Origin: Rhytidiadelphus loreus
Taxonomy: Eukaryota; Streptophyta; Bryopsida; Hypnales; Hylocomiaceae
Direction of reading: 5' to 3'
DNA: 64,000 bases
Assembly (NCBI GenBank): GCA_947034895.1
Contig: OX344762.1
Span: 870,501-934,500, forward strand
Shown piece after piece: positions 46,344 through 58,133 of the stretch. A program made the translations under genes and the position numbers. The notes under the pieces were generated by a model. That model searched no databases, was not told the DNA's origin, and worked only from the letters and a program-made list of their open reading frames with translations. Position 1 is the stretch's first letter; each line of letters opens with the position of its first letter.

Positions 46344-49300
46344 ATGGTCATTGCCAGCCCTCGAGGAGGGACGCAGATGCATAAAGGAGCGTTTAGAGAC
46401 AATGCGCGTGGAACACATGGACACTTTGATGCAGGGGACTCTTGGATAGGCGCCTTAAAAATGATGGCAAGTAGGCCTCATTTGTCTAATTGCAGGAAAT
46501 ACCGCTCCAGTTCCAACCTCTGTACCCTCTGGAAATTCTTGCTTCTCCTAGGGTTTATAGTGGTGTTGTTCCTTGGTGCGAAAGCGAATGCCAAAGGATT
46601 CCAGCGAAATTTGGAGGCTTTTTTTGGTACAGTAGATCAAGATGGAAACGGCGAAATTGAGCAAGGCGAAGCTTCTAAGGTTTTCTATCTCTTCCTCTAT
46701 AAATGTTTTTTTGTTCTATGTTTTCGCAAGTGTGCCGATGGCTGGGATTTGGCGTTGTGGAGTTATGTTGGTTCAAGATTGTGGGATTGTGCTGTATTCT
46801 TTTTTATGGTAATTGAATTTCGTCTTATTCTAGTTTTGTATCCTATTACCCCGGAGTGGACTATGCAAAGTTCATCGTTCTCTGACTTTTCAGCCCTATT
46901 CCACCTGCCTGAACTGACCATCTGAGCCCTGGATGCAGTTCCTGCGTAACCTGGACGCCCAAATGACTGACGAATGTGATATAGAAACAAAAGAGGGTAT
47001 GAGTGAACTGGTAGCGTCCTCTCAGTTTGACTTCAATTTCAGCTATGGCGGCAACACTATATCTGCCGAAGAGATGCTGGTGAGAGCTTATTATCTTTGG
47101 TTTTAGCGTACATTTCATGCTTGGTGTCGTTCACATGAAAAATCGTTCCCGGGAAACATACCACTAATCCTTCAGTGAGTTAATTAGGAAACGTTGGTGT
47201 GTAAAATCCTTTGACAAAGCTTGTAATTGAAGCGAAGAGCTAATCCACTGACATCCTAGTTATCGATTATGGGAATCGGACGAAGAAAACAGGTTGTGAA
47301 TGTTTTGAATTTTAATTTCGTGAAAAAAAAATCCTGAAATAGTTAGCTATTAGGTTGTGTCACTGCTTTGTAATTGCCATCAGTGAATGATCCGCTTCTC
47401 ATGTTCATTTTTCCTTTTGTCCAGGATCACCTGTCAAATATGATGACTGCAGATCATGTGGTAGATTGGGTTACACACGGCCTACAGCTGCCGCAATATG
47501 CAGAAACATTCCGTCAGAATGCTATTAATGGTATGGACTTCCCAGATCTCATTGAGAACGACAGCGAAGCTTTACTCGAGGACCTGGGCATCAAGAGTAC
47601 TTTACATCGTACTAAGATTACACATGCTTTGGTTAGACAGATCTTCGGAATTGGCATTACTCCAGGTCCGGTTCGCTCATTAGAATGTAGTCCATCCAGT
47701 TATGGCGGCTTGCAGCTCTCCTGGGAAGCTCCTACCAACCGCGGTGTGCCTCCCTTGCATAAATATCTAATTGAACGGTGGTCGAAGACCTTCTCTACTT
47801 GGACGAATGTGGCTGATGCAAGGGAGGTAGTCTTCCTGGACAGAAATGCTGTCAAGGTGGGTAAAGAATACAAGTATAGAATTCGAACATGGGGGGGCCA
47901 TGGGCCCTCTAATTGGGTTGTCATAGATGGTTGTAGAGCCGATTCTACTCCTCCCTCACCTTCTAATTTGGATTCAGAGGATAGGGTTCCCTTGCAGATG
48001 GTACGCCAAGTGGAACCAGAGTTGTTGATGTCGAGAGGATCCAAGCCTTCTGAGAAAGAGGAAAGTGGTATATGGACTTGGATCAATTCAGGTGTTATAT
48101 TGCTTCTAGCCATGTTCTCAAGACATACATTCTTCTTTGACGTAACTTTGGCTGCCTGGGTTTTATTGAAGAATCATTTGCAGCAGGCATTGAGACAGGG
48201 ATTAGAGAGCCCGCGTCTTTGTGTGAGAACAGTTGCACGTTCTATAGCGTTAGCTTGCGAAAGTTGGTGTTACATGCGACAAAAAGTGTGGGCACTTTCC
48301 AGGCTTGGAGTGGATTCGTCATCAGCCTCAAGGAGAGCTGCGCTTAAGAGTTTAAGCGAACCGTGCATGAACAGTCCGTTCGAAGCTGAAGAAGAGGTTA
48401 ATGGGGAATATAGTAAAACTCGAGACATTCGAAGTTTAAGTGCAGATAACCTTTTAGAGCCAAGTGATTTGGGATTCCAACCGAGTTTGAGGGATTCGAA
48501 GAGCTCTTCTCCTAGCAGCAGTGAGAGAGAAACGGAGTTGGAGGACGTGACAGACAAGGCATTATTATTTCCACCAACTCCTCCGCGGGACATTGAGCTA
48601 GTTTCTGTTCCTTCCAAACGGAGTAAAAACAGGTGAGCTGGTTATTCTGCTTTAGTGTGTAAATTGTTCTTTTTTTATTGTTCGTTGACCATGTACTCGG
48701 TTGAACATTATCCATTAGCACTTGATTAACGGCAGCAGTAGTAATGCTATTTTGTAGTTTTAGGGATTGTAGGAGACTATTGAAGTTAATCCGAAGTCTA
48801 TTTTAGAATAGTTGAATTTCTGACTCGGCTGTTTTGTTGAGAGAGCAGGTGCAACCAGGAAGGTTGTAGGGTACGGTTTGATCGCTGGCATTCACTCCAA
48901 GACTGGTGGATGAAACTCAACAAACATTATTGTCGAGAATGTCAGAGTGTTTATTGTGTGAAACACACCCGAATCTCGCCTCATGGACCTCGTGGTCAAT
49001 GTGGGTTAGATAGCAGTTGCTACTGCTACAACTGTTATGCTACCTTGCCTTCGGAAAGCCAACGCAGGCTAGATGAGCAGAACAAGTTACGTGTGGGCCC
49101 TTATGTAACTAGAGATTCGTCTTCAGGAGCAACTTCTCTGGGTAGTTCAAAGCAGGGGTATGGAAGCTCTTCGAATAGCTCTATTTCTGGCGGAGGACTC
49201 CCTCCATCACTGAGCGATACTGTAGAACCCTACTTAGATAGTAACGGTCTGCTCGACTTTAGGGACGTAGTTGCTGCTAAGTCTGTAGGAGTATCGAAAG

Positions 49301-49386
49301 CAGCTTCTGACTCTGGGATGCCCGATCAACCAAGTGAGCCTGTGATTTCGAAGCGTGGCCATAGAAAACAGAGAAGCTTTACTTAA
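46344..49386 (+). CDS. Membrane protein with STIM-like EF-hand/SAM module, FN3 and FYVE-like finger
   Basis: Four coding exons, 46344-46679, 46939-47079, 47425-48632 and 48849-49386, join in phase to 740 residues. Domains in order: a hydrophobic segment at about 63-79, followed by an ANA signal-cleavage-like site at 81-83. Then a canonical EF-hand loop DQDGNGEIEQGE at 98-109, and a second, degenerate EF-like segment ending NTISAEEML at 151-159. A SAM domain follows at about 170-236 (LPQYAETFRQNAINGMD), then a fibronectin III domain at about 238-330. A hydrophobic pair lies at about 375-407, then a Ser-rich linker. The zinc finger at 563-624 has four ligand pairs (C563/C568, C590/C593, C598/H601, C621/C624) and the HYCREC core of FYVE fingers. 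The likely topology puts EF-hand, SAM and FN3 in the lumen or outside and the finger in the cytosol. A calcium-sensing, membrane-tethering role is inferred. An in-frame ATG at 46224 lies before the presumed UTR acceptor; Met40 or Met41 could also start a plain signal peptide. Confidence 0.9.
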
Positions 49387-51200
49387 GCAAACCGGCGGTT
49401 CAAGTACATACCGGTTCGTGTTTGTTGGATGTCGAATATGCAGGTATCTAAGTTGATTTATCTTCTGTATTCTACTGCTTGTTACGTAAGTACTTTATGT
49501 GAATGCATGTAGATATTCCTCTCTGCTCTTGAATATTCGCCATCTTCTGTTCTACCTCGTTCCTTGTACACATTTCGATGGTTCACATGTAAGCAATCTA
49601 TTTTTGTAGTTTTTTTCTGCAAAACTTGGTCTGTTATGACCTGGTTTATCTCATATTTTTCTGAGAAACCCTGGCTGGTTTTCTTTTGCAGATCATGGAA
49701 GGAGCTGCATAATCCATCCGTGAATCATCTCTGGCAAATGCCGTTGGCTCCAGTATACTAGAATCATTACGTGAAGCGGAGTGCTTCATTTGGTAGCAAG
49801 TGACCAAAATTGCGATTTTTTTGAACTTGTACCCATTCATTTATTTCCTTGACGTAGAGTACGCAACTATCTTACTATCGTAGCATTCTTGTGATGCGCA
49901 TGCACTCAATTCTAGTCTACAACTAGGTCGTGATCAATCATCGATCATAGTTATTCATGCAGATAGAGCAAGTACTTTAATATTGTGATTTGGACTAGTG
50001 AGTCCAAGCTGATTATCTTAAAAAGTTGTTACTTTATGCAAGCTGAGACGATTTGACTGGAATCGTTGTTTCTCACTAACTTTCAAGAAAATGACGCTGT
50101 GAATGATACTTTCAAAGTTAAAATTCCAGACGAAAGTAATTTAGAGGTCAACAAGTCCACACGATTGCTGGTTTGGTTGAGCTCATGCTGACAATCGCAT
50201 GCGTTTTTGCTCGTGGCAAAGTTCCCTGCTGAGAATATTTTTTCGGCTTAGTATGATGTTCCAAACCATTTGCAGTATCATTTTCTTGAAAGTTAGTGAG
50301 AAGCCACGATTCCAGTCAAATCGTCTTGCATAAAGTAAATACGTCTGGAATTTTAATTTTGTGCTACTTTTGAAGTGAAGTGAAGGAATGTTGACATGGC
50401 TACAGTTAGTACAGTAAAATAGTTTACTTGATTCGGAGAAGCACCCTATTCTACTGACGGGCAGTTCATGTCCAATGCTAACAAAGTTGGTAAATGGGTC
50501 TAGTAAGGCCTTAAAATTGAACCTTGAAAGGACATGACCTATCATCAACAAGTGCATTCTTCATTTTTATCTTGAAAGTCATCTATCAACCATTTAGTGT
50601 CTTCCTAGGGTGAAGTGAGGGTTTAAACCAATTCAATTTATCAATCTATAATTTTCAAGTCCTAAATGGCTACACGTAAGACAACATGGTTGGATTGAAG
50701 CATTATTGGTACCTATTTTCCATTTTTTAACCTTGACTATAATGAAGCCAGTTACATAGTACATGTTAAAAACCTTGTATATGAAATAAACTATCAATAT
50801 TTTTTCTAAAGTGCATTTCAATTCCTACTCAAATTGAATTTTATTGTAATGACAACAAGGCATAAAAATAGATGTAACATGGGCACCTCCAAACCCTAAA
50901 CTACCACCTTCACACTATGTTCATCTCCAAAATCAATTATGTACCTATATGTGGAAGAAACTGTTTTAAACCAAACTTTGTTCCTTTGTAACTTTTGCAT
51001 TCGGTATCCAAATGTCACGTTCTTTGGTGCGTTGGAACCTCCTTTCAAGTGCCAACAAGAAAATATGAAAATTTGACCAGTCTAATAATAGTAACAAGGC
51101 ACAGAAGCAAAAAGTGGTGGTTTGGGGGGTACCCACCTTATCTATTCTCTCATATTCCCAAACTCTCTCTGGGACAGTTTTGCAAACAGCTCACTCCCAG
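49387..51200. other. 3' flank of the EF-hand/SAM gene and gene-free spacer
   Basis: 49387 to about 49860 is probably 3' UTR with a possible UTR intron (AG acceptor near 49691). The remainder is AT-rich apart from an inverted repeat at 50031-50340. No further gene is seen. Confidence 0.4.
50031..50340. repeat. Inverted repeat, about 62-bp arms, candidate small-RNA hairpin
   Basis: The left arm (50031-50094) and right arm (50278-50336) share ACTTTATGCAAG, ACGATTTGACTGGAATCGT and TCTCACTAACTTTCAAGAAA in opposite orientation. They have a 5-base bulge and a few mismatches around a loop of about 183 bases. A second inverted pair with TTAAAATTCCAGACG lies next to it but in permuted order. It may be a MITE or a small-RNA precursor. 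Confidence 0.6.
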
Positions 51201-51553
51201 TTACTTAGGTGCCACCGCTTGGGGAACCCCACCAGCTGGGGGTCTCTCTTCCAGCCACACCAACATCCCTCTTCATCAGCATGGTGGGCACCTCTGCCGT
51301 TGCCAAGTGGGATCCCACTTTTCCATCAATTCCTCCAAACTTCCAGCTCACGAACATGCACGAATTTTCTCTTTACGCGGTTGCATGGCGGCCTGCAGCT
51401 AGCAAACCATTCATTACAAACCACCCAAACCATTACATATGAAGTCACAACAAAGTGGGGAATTAAGAACAAGTCCACAGCTACAGGTTGAGAATCAGCA
51501 AACAATTTGGTGCGAGCAATTTGGTGCAAAGATTTGGCAGCAAATTGGCAAGC

Positions 51554-53458
51554 ATGGTGAAGCTCACATCCGTTCGGCAGGCCCGGATGTACGGTCCGCC
51601 CGCGACGCGAGACCTGTTTGAGAATTTGAATGCGTTTGTGTACCTGGTGGGCACCGTGTTTCTGGCTGCTGGCGTCTTGTTGTTGCTGCCGAGCTTTGGG
51701 GCTGTCAGCTTTGGTTTGGGGATGATTCTGGTGGGAGTGGCGGTGGTGGTTTTAGTGAATTTGCATGACTTGCACGCGCACTTGGCTGGGGTGGATTACA
51801 ACTTGCGGTTGGTGGCGCTCGATGTCCAGCTGGGGCTGGTCGAGCTTGCTGCGCCGGTGGTGCAAGCGCTGGGGTCGATCTTGCTATGTATCGCCACGTT
51901 CTTGCTCATCAGGGTACGTACGTACGTGGGCATTAATTCTGTTTTGGTTTTGGGTCTGTTGGTTGGAGTGGACTGTGAATGTTTGTGTGACGAGGTGTCC
52001 GGCCGAACGTTAGTTGTTGATCAGAGTGAGTCGCTAGAATTGAAGTGAGGAAGTGTGTCGGGGTGGGTTATGGATTGGAATCCTCGTTGAGACAGTGGCC
52101 CTGCTGCCTTGGACACCGGACTTGTCTTATATATGCAACATTTTTTGGTTAGTCAAGCGAATCCATTCATGTGTTTAGCTGCTGACATTGATCGACACTG
52201 AACTCTCGCCCTCTCTCGAATTGCACTGCATTAGGGGGTAACTTCGACGGGCTTCGAAACGGCTTCTCTTATGTGTTCACAATTTGACATGGGGATATGG
52301 TCCAATCGGATTTATACAAAAAGATGAGAAATTCTCGAGATTTACTGGGAATGTGCCATTGCCGAGTGTTTAATTAGAAAGTGTTGATGATCAAGTTGGT
52401 TAAATTGGCAAGATGGATAGCTACAAAATTCAAGTGCACGAAGCTGTAAAACCAGGGTTCGCACAGATCGAAGGTTTTTGACGAGCTTCTGGAATGCGCC
52501 GAGTGCGTGAATGGACGTCAGTTTTTACAACTTGAGGCGATCGAAACCCGAAGTTTGAATTGTGTTTTCTTCATTTGACGGATTGCACTCTCACATTTTT
52601 GTGTCCATGATGGCAGGCCAATAAGGGAGTGTATGATCAGCAGGAGATGTCCTTGAAATTGGTGCAAGCCTTCCGACTGGTGGTCGCCGGCGCTGCCTTG
52701 TGGTTCCTGGGCGCCATCCACAACGCCTTCCAAGTGTACGAGAAAACAGGTCTCCGAATCCAGGTGCTGCAGAAGGCGGTGTCGTTGCCCTGCGTGGTCG
52801 CCAGTGAGCTTCTTCTCATCAGCGGAGTGCTGGCGTTGCAAATCTCTGGCCGCGGTCAAAAACTCATGGTAACCTTTGCCTCGTGCCCCACTCCTTCGAC
52901 CTCAACAGGCCTAACTGTGGAGCCTTCCGTTTTCTCTGCAATTTGGAGTAGGCTTTCATTAGTCCAATTTTGTTCATGGTTTTACCAAATACAGGAAATC
53001 CTCTTCGTGGAGGGCCCATCTGAATTCTATCAGTTTCATGATATGGTCAATCAAACGGGCTACATATTTTTGAACCATGAATTCTTGGTCCTTGATTCTT
53101 TTTTAGGGTTTAGGGTTTTATTCCTCGGTCTTCTCACCAATTCCACGGATTTATGTTCATCTTTTAGGGTTCGCAGCTACCGAACCCTACCATTCGACTC
53201 ATGGACTTGTCTTTGATGCAGAGCATTTCGACGTGGTTGGCTCTGTCAGCGAGCGGCTTGCTCGTGTTGGCAGCGGTGGTGAACATCGTACGTGTGGTTG
53301 CGTTGCAGCAAGTGGACCGATTCGGCTCCCATCTGGAGAGTCTGCGAGGAGGGGCGGAAGAGCAGCTGCAGAGCTCTCGTGCCCATTCGGAGCCTCTGTT
53401 GAGCTCCAAGGGCAAGTACCAATCCGACATTGAAGGCGACCAGTCCAATATCTCCTAA
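51554..53458 (+). CDS. Plant-conserved multi-pass membrane protein of unknown function
   Basis: Three coding exons, 51554-51913, 52617-52868 and 53222-53458, all in phase 0, give 282 residues. The start MVKLTSVRQARMYGP is chosen because the uncharacterised plant family I recall begins with MVKL and RMYGP. An in-frame ATG at 51488 adds 22 residues and is less likely. About six hydrophobic segments are visible, near residues 27-45, 48-66, 96-118, 140-157, 178-195 and 208-230. Between the second and third lies NLHDLHAHLAGVDYNLRL, and after the last lies QQVDRFGSHLESLRGGAEEQ, both typical of that family. The tail ends with an acidic, Ser-rich segment including EPLLSS, which could act as a sorting signal. 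No catalytic motif is seen. Location in an internal or plasma membrane is inferred from topology only. Confidence 0.92.
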
Positions 53459-55383
53459 ATGTCTGACAGAGCCTCTTGCATTCTTTGAGAAATAGGAGTA
53501 TTTTTTTTTGTATTATCTGAGGTGGTAATGCTAGATGAACTCTTGAATTCTTCAGTGGCCAATTTACAAGTTTGGTTTAAGAAAACTTGGTCAATTTGAC
53601 CAGATTATGAAACCTGGAGAGAATCACGTGATTCTTTTCTTGTTATTGACCTCACTTATGAGAAGCTTGAGAATTCAGGCTTTATAATCCATTGTCAATA
53701 AGCTCATGTCTGAACGTCTTGGTTGTCCCTTCTGCATCTATCGACCTTGCAGCTCGCCTACCTGATCATGGAATTGAAGCTGCCCTCGCAATTGGAGTAG
53801 GAATTCTTGATACGCAGTTCAAAGAGAAGCTGTAGGCGTATTTCACAACAATAGAAGACATCAGAACCTGAATCCACCGCCAGATTATGCTTCTTGTTAC
53901 CTCAGGAAGCAGGTCATTTGTTCTTGTCAACGCCTGTTGTTGCCTTCCGAACATCGTGTTATAATTGAAGTTATGTATTCTTGAGCATTGTGGTCTACTC
54001 TCTGTGATAGCTAGTTTGAGGTTCTTACTGCATGAAGGTTTAGTCTCTAGTACGACGTCCGCTGAATCAGTTATTTTCCCATTCTGGGTTTACGATTGAA
54101 TCAATATGAATTTGTAATCTCTGTACGAGTCTAGGTCAACTCCACGAACCAGTACTGACCACTTTATACAAAAGAGACCGGATTTGTCAACTCTGGAACT
54201 TCAAGTTCACAACTTCAACTAATCCCGGAACTTAGCCGCGTGAGGATCACACAACCACAACGTTGCCCTGGAATTACAGCCCTGCTACTGTAATTCTCCT
54301 CACTTATCTTTTTGCTACCAACTCTATTTACTGCCTAGGAAAGAATTGATGCAGCGGTTGATGGTATGGGATGAGAAGGAAGGCAACCTAATGATGAACA
54401 GCTTTGTCGGTACCAAGATCTTAGTGGCTGCAAGTTGCCGCCTTCGGTGGTGAATGAATCCTTCAATTGCTTTGAAAAAACACCCGATCTGGGTCTCTGG
54501 GATTCACGGAGAATCACGAAGTTAGTGCCATTAGCCGGCTGTAAGAAACCATACTTTTTGATAGTGTGAATCATCTCCTTTAAAGCAAAAGTACTCATTG
54601 GAGAACATACTCAGAGTGTTGGTGTAATTAAATGAATTACTCTATCCTTTCAGTGCAGTGGCCCGGCTCGCATCCCAATTCAGTTGTGTAAAACTTTTTT
54701 TGTTTGAACCCCTAACCCTTAACCCGGAAACAACGAGCTGGTCACCATGGAAATCAGTTGTTTTGGAACCGTGTAAACTGTTGGCTTAAAAAAAATGCAA
54801 AAACATGCATTGGAAGTCAAACTACTGTAGAAAATGTTCCCTTTTCACACAAAATTCAGAGGATGAATAGTTGCACTTTTGTCCTACATGGAGAGATTCC
54901 TTGTCATTCATCAATCGGAAAACATCCGTCTTCAGCGTCGTTTATGGGCTAAACGATGTTAGAATCAACCTATGGTTCACAATACTCAATTACTTGGCAT
55001 TTAATTTGGCAGCAAATGCTAATTTGGCATGTGGTTTGGGACCAAGTTCTCATTGCTGATCATATGCCCTACAACAATCAAGCCAAAAGGGGCCCCAAAT
55101 GCAGTATGCAATGTGAAGTAGTTTAGTTGTTTAAAAATCAAATTATAGAAAATTAACTTTTAATTCATTGAGAACAATGAATCCTGTAACCACTTCAAAT
55201 TAAAGAATTCCAAGGACATCTACAAATTAGATTGGATTTCAATTGACTAAAGAAGTTCTTTATATACATATAGGGTGGTAGGGATATGTAAATTAGAATT
55301 AGTAGGAGCTCAATCATTCATAATTAACCTTTAGAAACAAGGATAGGAGCAACTTAGAAATTTTAGATTAACAAGGAGTAGTT
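53459..55383. other. 3' UTR and gene-free flank
   Basis: The sequence to about 54.6 kb has gene-like composition and includes the 3' UTR, with a T-run near 53500. No convincing coding frame was found. From 54.7 kb it becomes AT-rich repeat sequence. Confidence 0.4.
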
Positions 55384-56250
55384 TTAAGGCCCAACAATTT
55401 TCATAACTGATTGGATAATGGTTTGCTTTGCATACCCAAAAATGTCGTCTCAACTACAATGTCAATCCATTGTATTGTGTCAAACAACTTCAACTTTTAA
55501 ATATAATAAAGTATGATTTCACAAAATGTGTTTTTTGTTGCCTAAACTTGTAATGTATCAAGAAAAAATAATTCGGCACAATCAAAGAATTTTAATAATT
55601 TTTAATGAATTTTTTGTTGAAAAAGTAAGTTTTCTCCCAAGCACCTAGAATTCTCAAAGACAAGCATTTGGAATATCAAATAATTTTATTTTAATATCAT
55701 TTTTGGATGTAACTTACATTAAGTGGTACAATACATAAAATAATTAATTTTATTAATAAAAACTTAATAAATTGTACACTATGATGCTTGCAAATTCTGA
55801 AATTTAGCGATTTATCTCACTTCTAAGAAAAAATCCAAAAAAATTCAATATTATTAAAAAAATAACTCATCAAGAGTATACATCTTGATCTTGTTGAAGT
55901 GCAAGACTTTTTAATTTTAATTTTAGGGTCTTTTTACTTCATCAAAGTGAACAAAATAGACAAATTTTGGAGGTTTAAAACAAAAATAACCTAATTAGTA
56001 GTGTGTCCAAAAAGTGACACCTAAAGCAAACCATTACCCAAATTTTGACTACATGGTTAAAAAGTTATTGTGTGATATGTAGTTTTTTTCACCAACAGGG
56101 TAATCTAGATAGATAAAAAAAATCATTTTTTTCATAAATAAAAATTCGAAATTGATTTTCTATATTTATATATACATGAAAAACTTTGAATCATTCCATT
56201 TTGATTAATGAGGTGAAAGTTATGAGGAGTTTTAGCATTAGAGAAAATTT
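55384..56250 (+). mobile_element. TTAA-family element fragment, split by another MITE
   Basis: AAGGCCCAACAATTTTCATA at the start and the segment from 56041 to about 56245 (ATTTTGACTACATGG, TTTGAATCATTCCATTTTG) match consecutive parts of the copy at 61241-62193. They are separated by the inserted element at 55411-56041. Both outer ends are missing. Confidence 0.65.
55411..56041. mobile_element. MITE with TTGG(A/G)TAATGGTTTGCTTT termini
   Basis: The left end reads TTGGATAATGGTTTGCTTTG and the right end, read inward, TTGGGTAATGGTTTGCTTTA. It lies inside a TTAA-family fragment, so it inserted later. It is about 630 bp, very AT-rich and non-coding. A flanking duplication was not certain, so the superfamily is open. 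Confidence 0.7.
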
Positions 56251-56545
56251 GAGGCCTCTAGAGGGTCATTCCGCAGTGACAAACACAACTATTAAAAGAG
56301 AAGTAGGGAGCCTATGGAATACGTTGAATCTGTGGTGTCAACTTAGGTGAATATCGCGAATGTTGTCAGACCAAACTAATTAACAATTATTAAGGCAACA
56401 ATGTATACAACAATAAGTACATGGTGTGTTACTGCCAATTAAGCAAGTTCTTTTTTTTCTAACACAAGTAATAATTAAACAAGTTTTTTGTCAATTGCTT
56501 AATTTCATAACACTAATTACAATGAGCTACTTACTTGATTTAAGT

Positions 56546-57177
56546 GTGGAGGATGGTGAGGAGAGAAGGTCTTCATACAAGTGGGGTAGTGGTAGGTACA
56601 ACAACCCATGTGGGATATGTGAATTAGGACTAAAATGAGGAGCTTCACCGCTCATAGTTATGTGAAAACGCAGAAAATGTGTTAAAAAACAAATTTTAGA
56701 CCTCATTTAGGCATAGAAGATTATCTTTTTTCAAAAAGCTTTGGTCTAAAAAAAGTTGCGTAATCAAGTCAAGTTTTATTTTCAAAAATCCGTTTCAAGT
56801 TTTGGCACTCCACATAAAAGTTATGGAAACATTTCAAAGAGGGTGTTTGAAAATGTTCAAAAAAATGACCCTTCCAATCCCTCTCTGAAATGTTTCCATA
56901 ACTTTTATTTGAAGTGACAAAACTTGAAACGGATTTTTAAAAATAAAACTTGACTTGATTTCCCAACTTTTTTTTAGACCAAAGCTTTTTGAAAAAAGAT
57001 ACTCTTCTATGCCTAAATGAGGTCTAAAATTTATTTTTCAACACATTTTCTGCATTTTTACATAACTACGAGCGGTGAAGCTCCTCATTTTAGTCCTAAT
57101 TCACATATCCCACATGGGTTGTTGTACCTACCACTTCCCCACTTGTATAAAGACCTTCTCTCCTCACCATCTTCTAC
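56546..57177. repeat. 632-bp foldback: about 298-bp arms, 35-base loop
   Basis: The left arm 56546-56843 and right arm 56879-57177 are near-perfect inverted copies. Shared blocks include GGATGGTGAGGAGAGAAGG, ACAACCCATGTGGGATATG, TTTAGACCTCATTTAGGCAT and AAACTTGAAACGGATTTT in opposite sense. A transcript would form a long double-stranded RNA. A fragment of the same family lies at about 59770-59831. Confidence 0.88.
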
Positions 57178-57448
57178 ATGAAAATGGTAATGAAGTGTAT
57201 CATTAGTATGCCATCCAAAAAAAGACTTGCATGGTCAATGGACTACCTTTACATTATTGTGTTTTCCACAACTTAGTTGGACTGCAAGGTATTCAATAAT
57301 TAGGGTTAAGGTGCATTTGAACACCTTCATCTTAATTATTGTAACCCTTGTACTTGGATTCCAAGCCACTAACAAGCTTGTGACGTTGTGACAGAAGGTG
57401 AGCAAGAATAGGGGAAAAAAGAATTCCTAAGCAAATAAAGTTCAATCT

Positions 57449-58123
57449 GCAGGGTCCTTGGAGGCCTGTGGAGCGGCCCTCCAGAGGCCTGTGATTTTCT
57501 CTAATGGTTTGCGGGCACTATTATGGATTCTCTACTCTAAAATAAATTTTAGAGACCTATATTTAATTCAATTTTCAATATTTTTTTTAAAACATAAAAT
57601 CATAGGATGTAGATTGTTTATTACAACATTACAACCATTAGGCATAGCCCAAGATCACACAGAAATCATCCTCTTGTTAAAAGAAATGAAATGGCACCCA
57701 AAAAAGAATGTCTGGCATATATCCGATTCACACTTAAGGAAATTTTATGAGAGATGAAAGCTATAATTAATCCTAACATCTGTCATTGGCAACCGTATGT
57801 TCTCGAGTCAAAACCTTGGGTTCTTGCCTTCAGTTGGTACTTGCTGAAGTTTAGGGTTTATTATGGAATTGTACCGGTTGCAACTGGTTGCATCATGGGA
57901 CTTCACTCCAATGTACGGGGAGTACCGGCATTTAGTTACAAGCTAGCCGGTTGATTTTGAAAATTTCCGAATGGATTTCAAAATCTTCGGAAAAAAACCG
58001 ATCATTTAAGAGGAAAATCTCTATTTTATAAAGGTCTAGCCGAGAGAATGCTTCAAACAACCGTTTGATCTTAGCAAATGTAGGATTTTAGCCGGTTAAG
58101 CTGGAAATCTCCTCGGACCCTGC
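57449..58123. mobile_element. Small element with GCAGGGTCC inverted termini
   Basis: The ends read GCAGGGTCC and, inward from the right, GCAGGGTCC. The flanks AGTTCAATCT and AGTTCACTCG match at 8 of 10 positions, a possible decayed target duplication. Inside lies a fragment of the TTAA family (about 57510-57641, CTCTACTCTAAAATAAATTT). The remainder is unrecognised and non-coding. Confidence 0.55.
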
Positions 58124-58133
58124 AGTTCACTCG

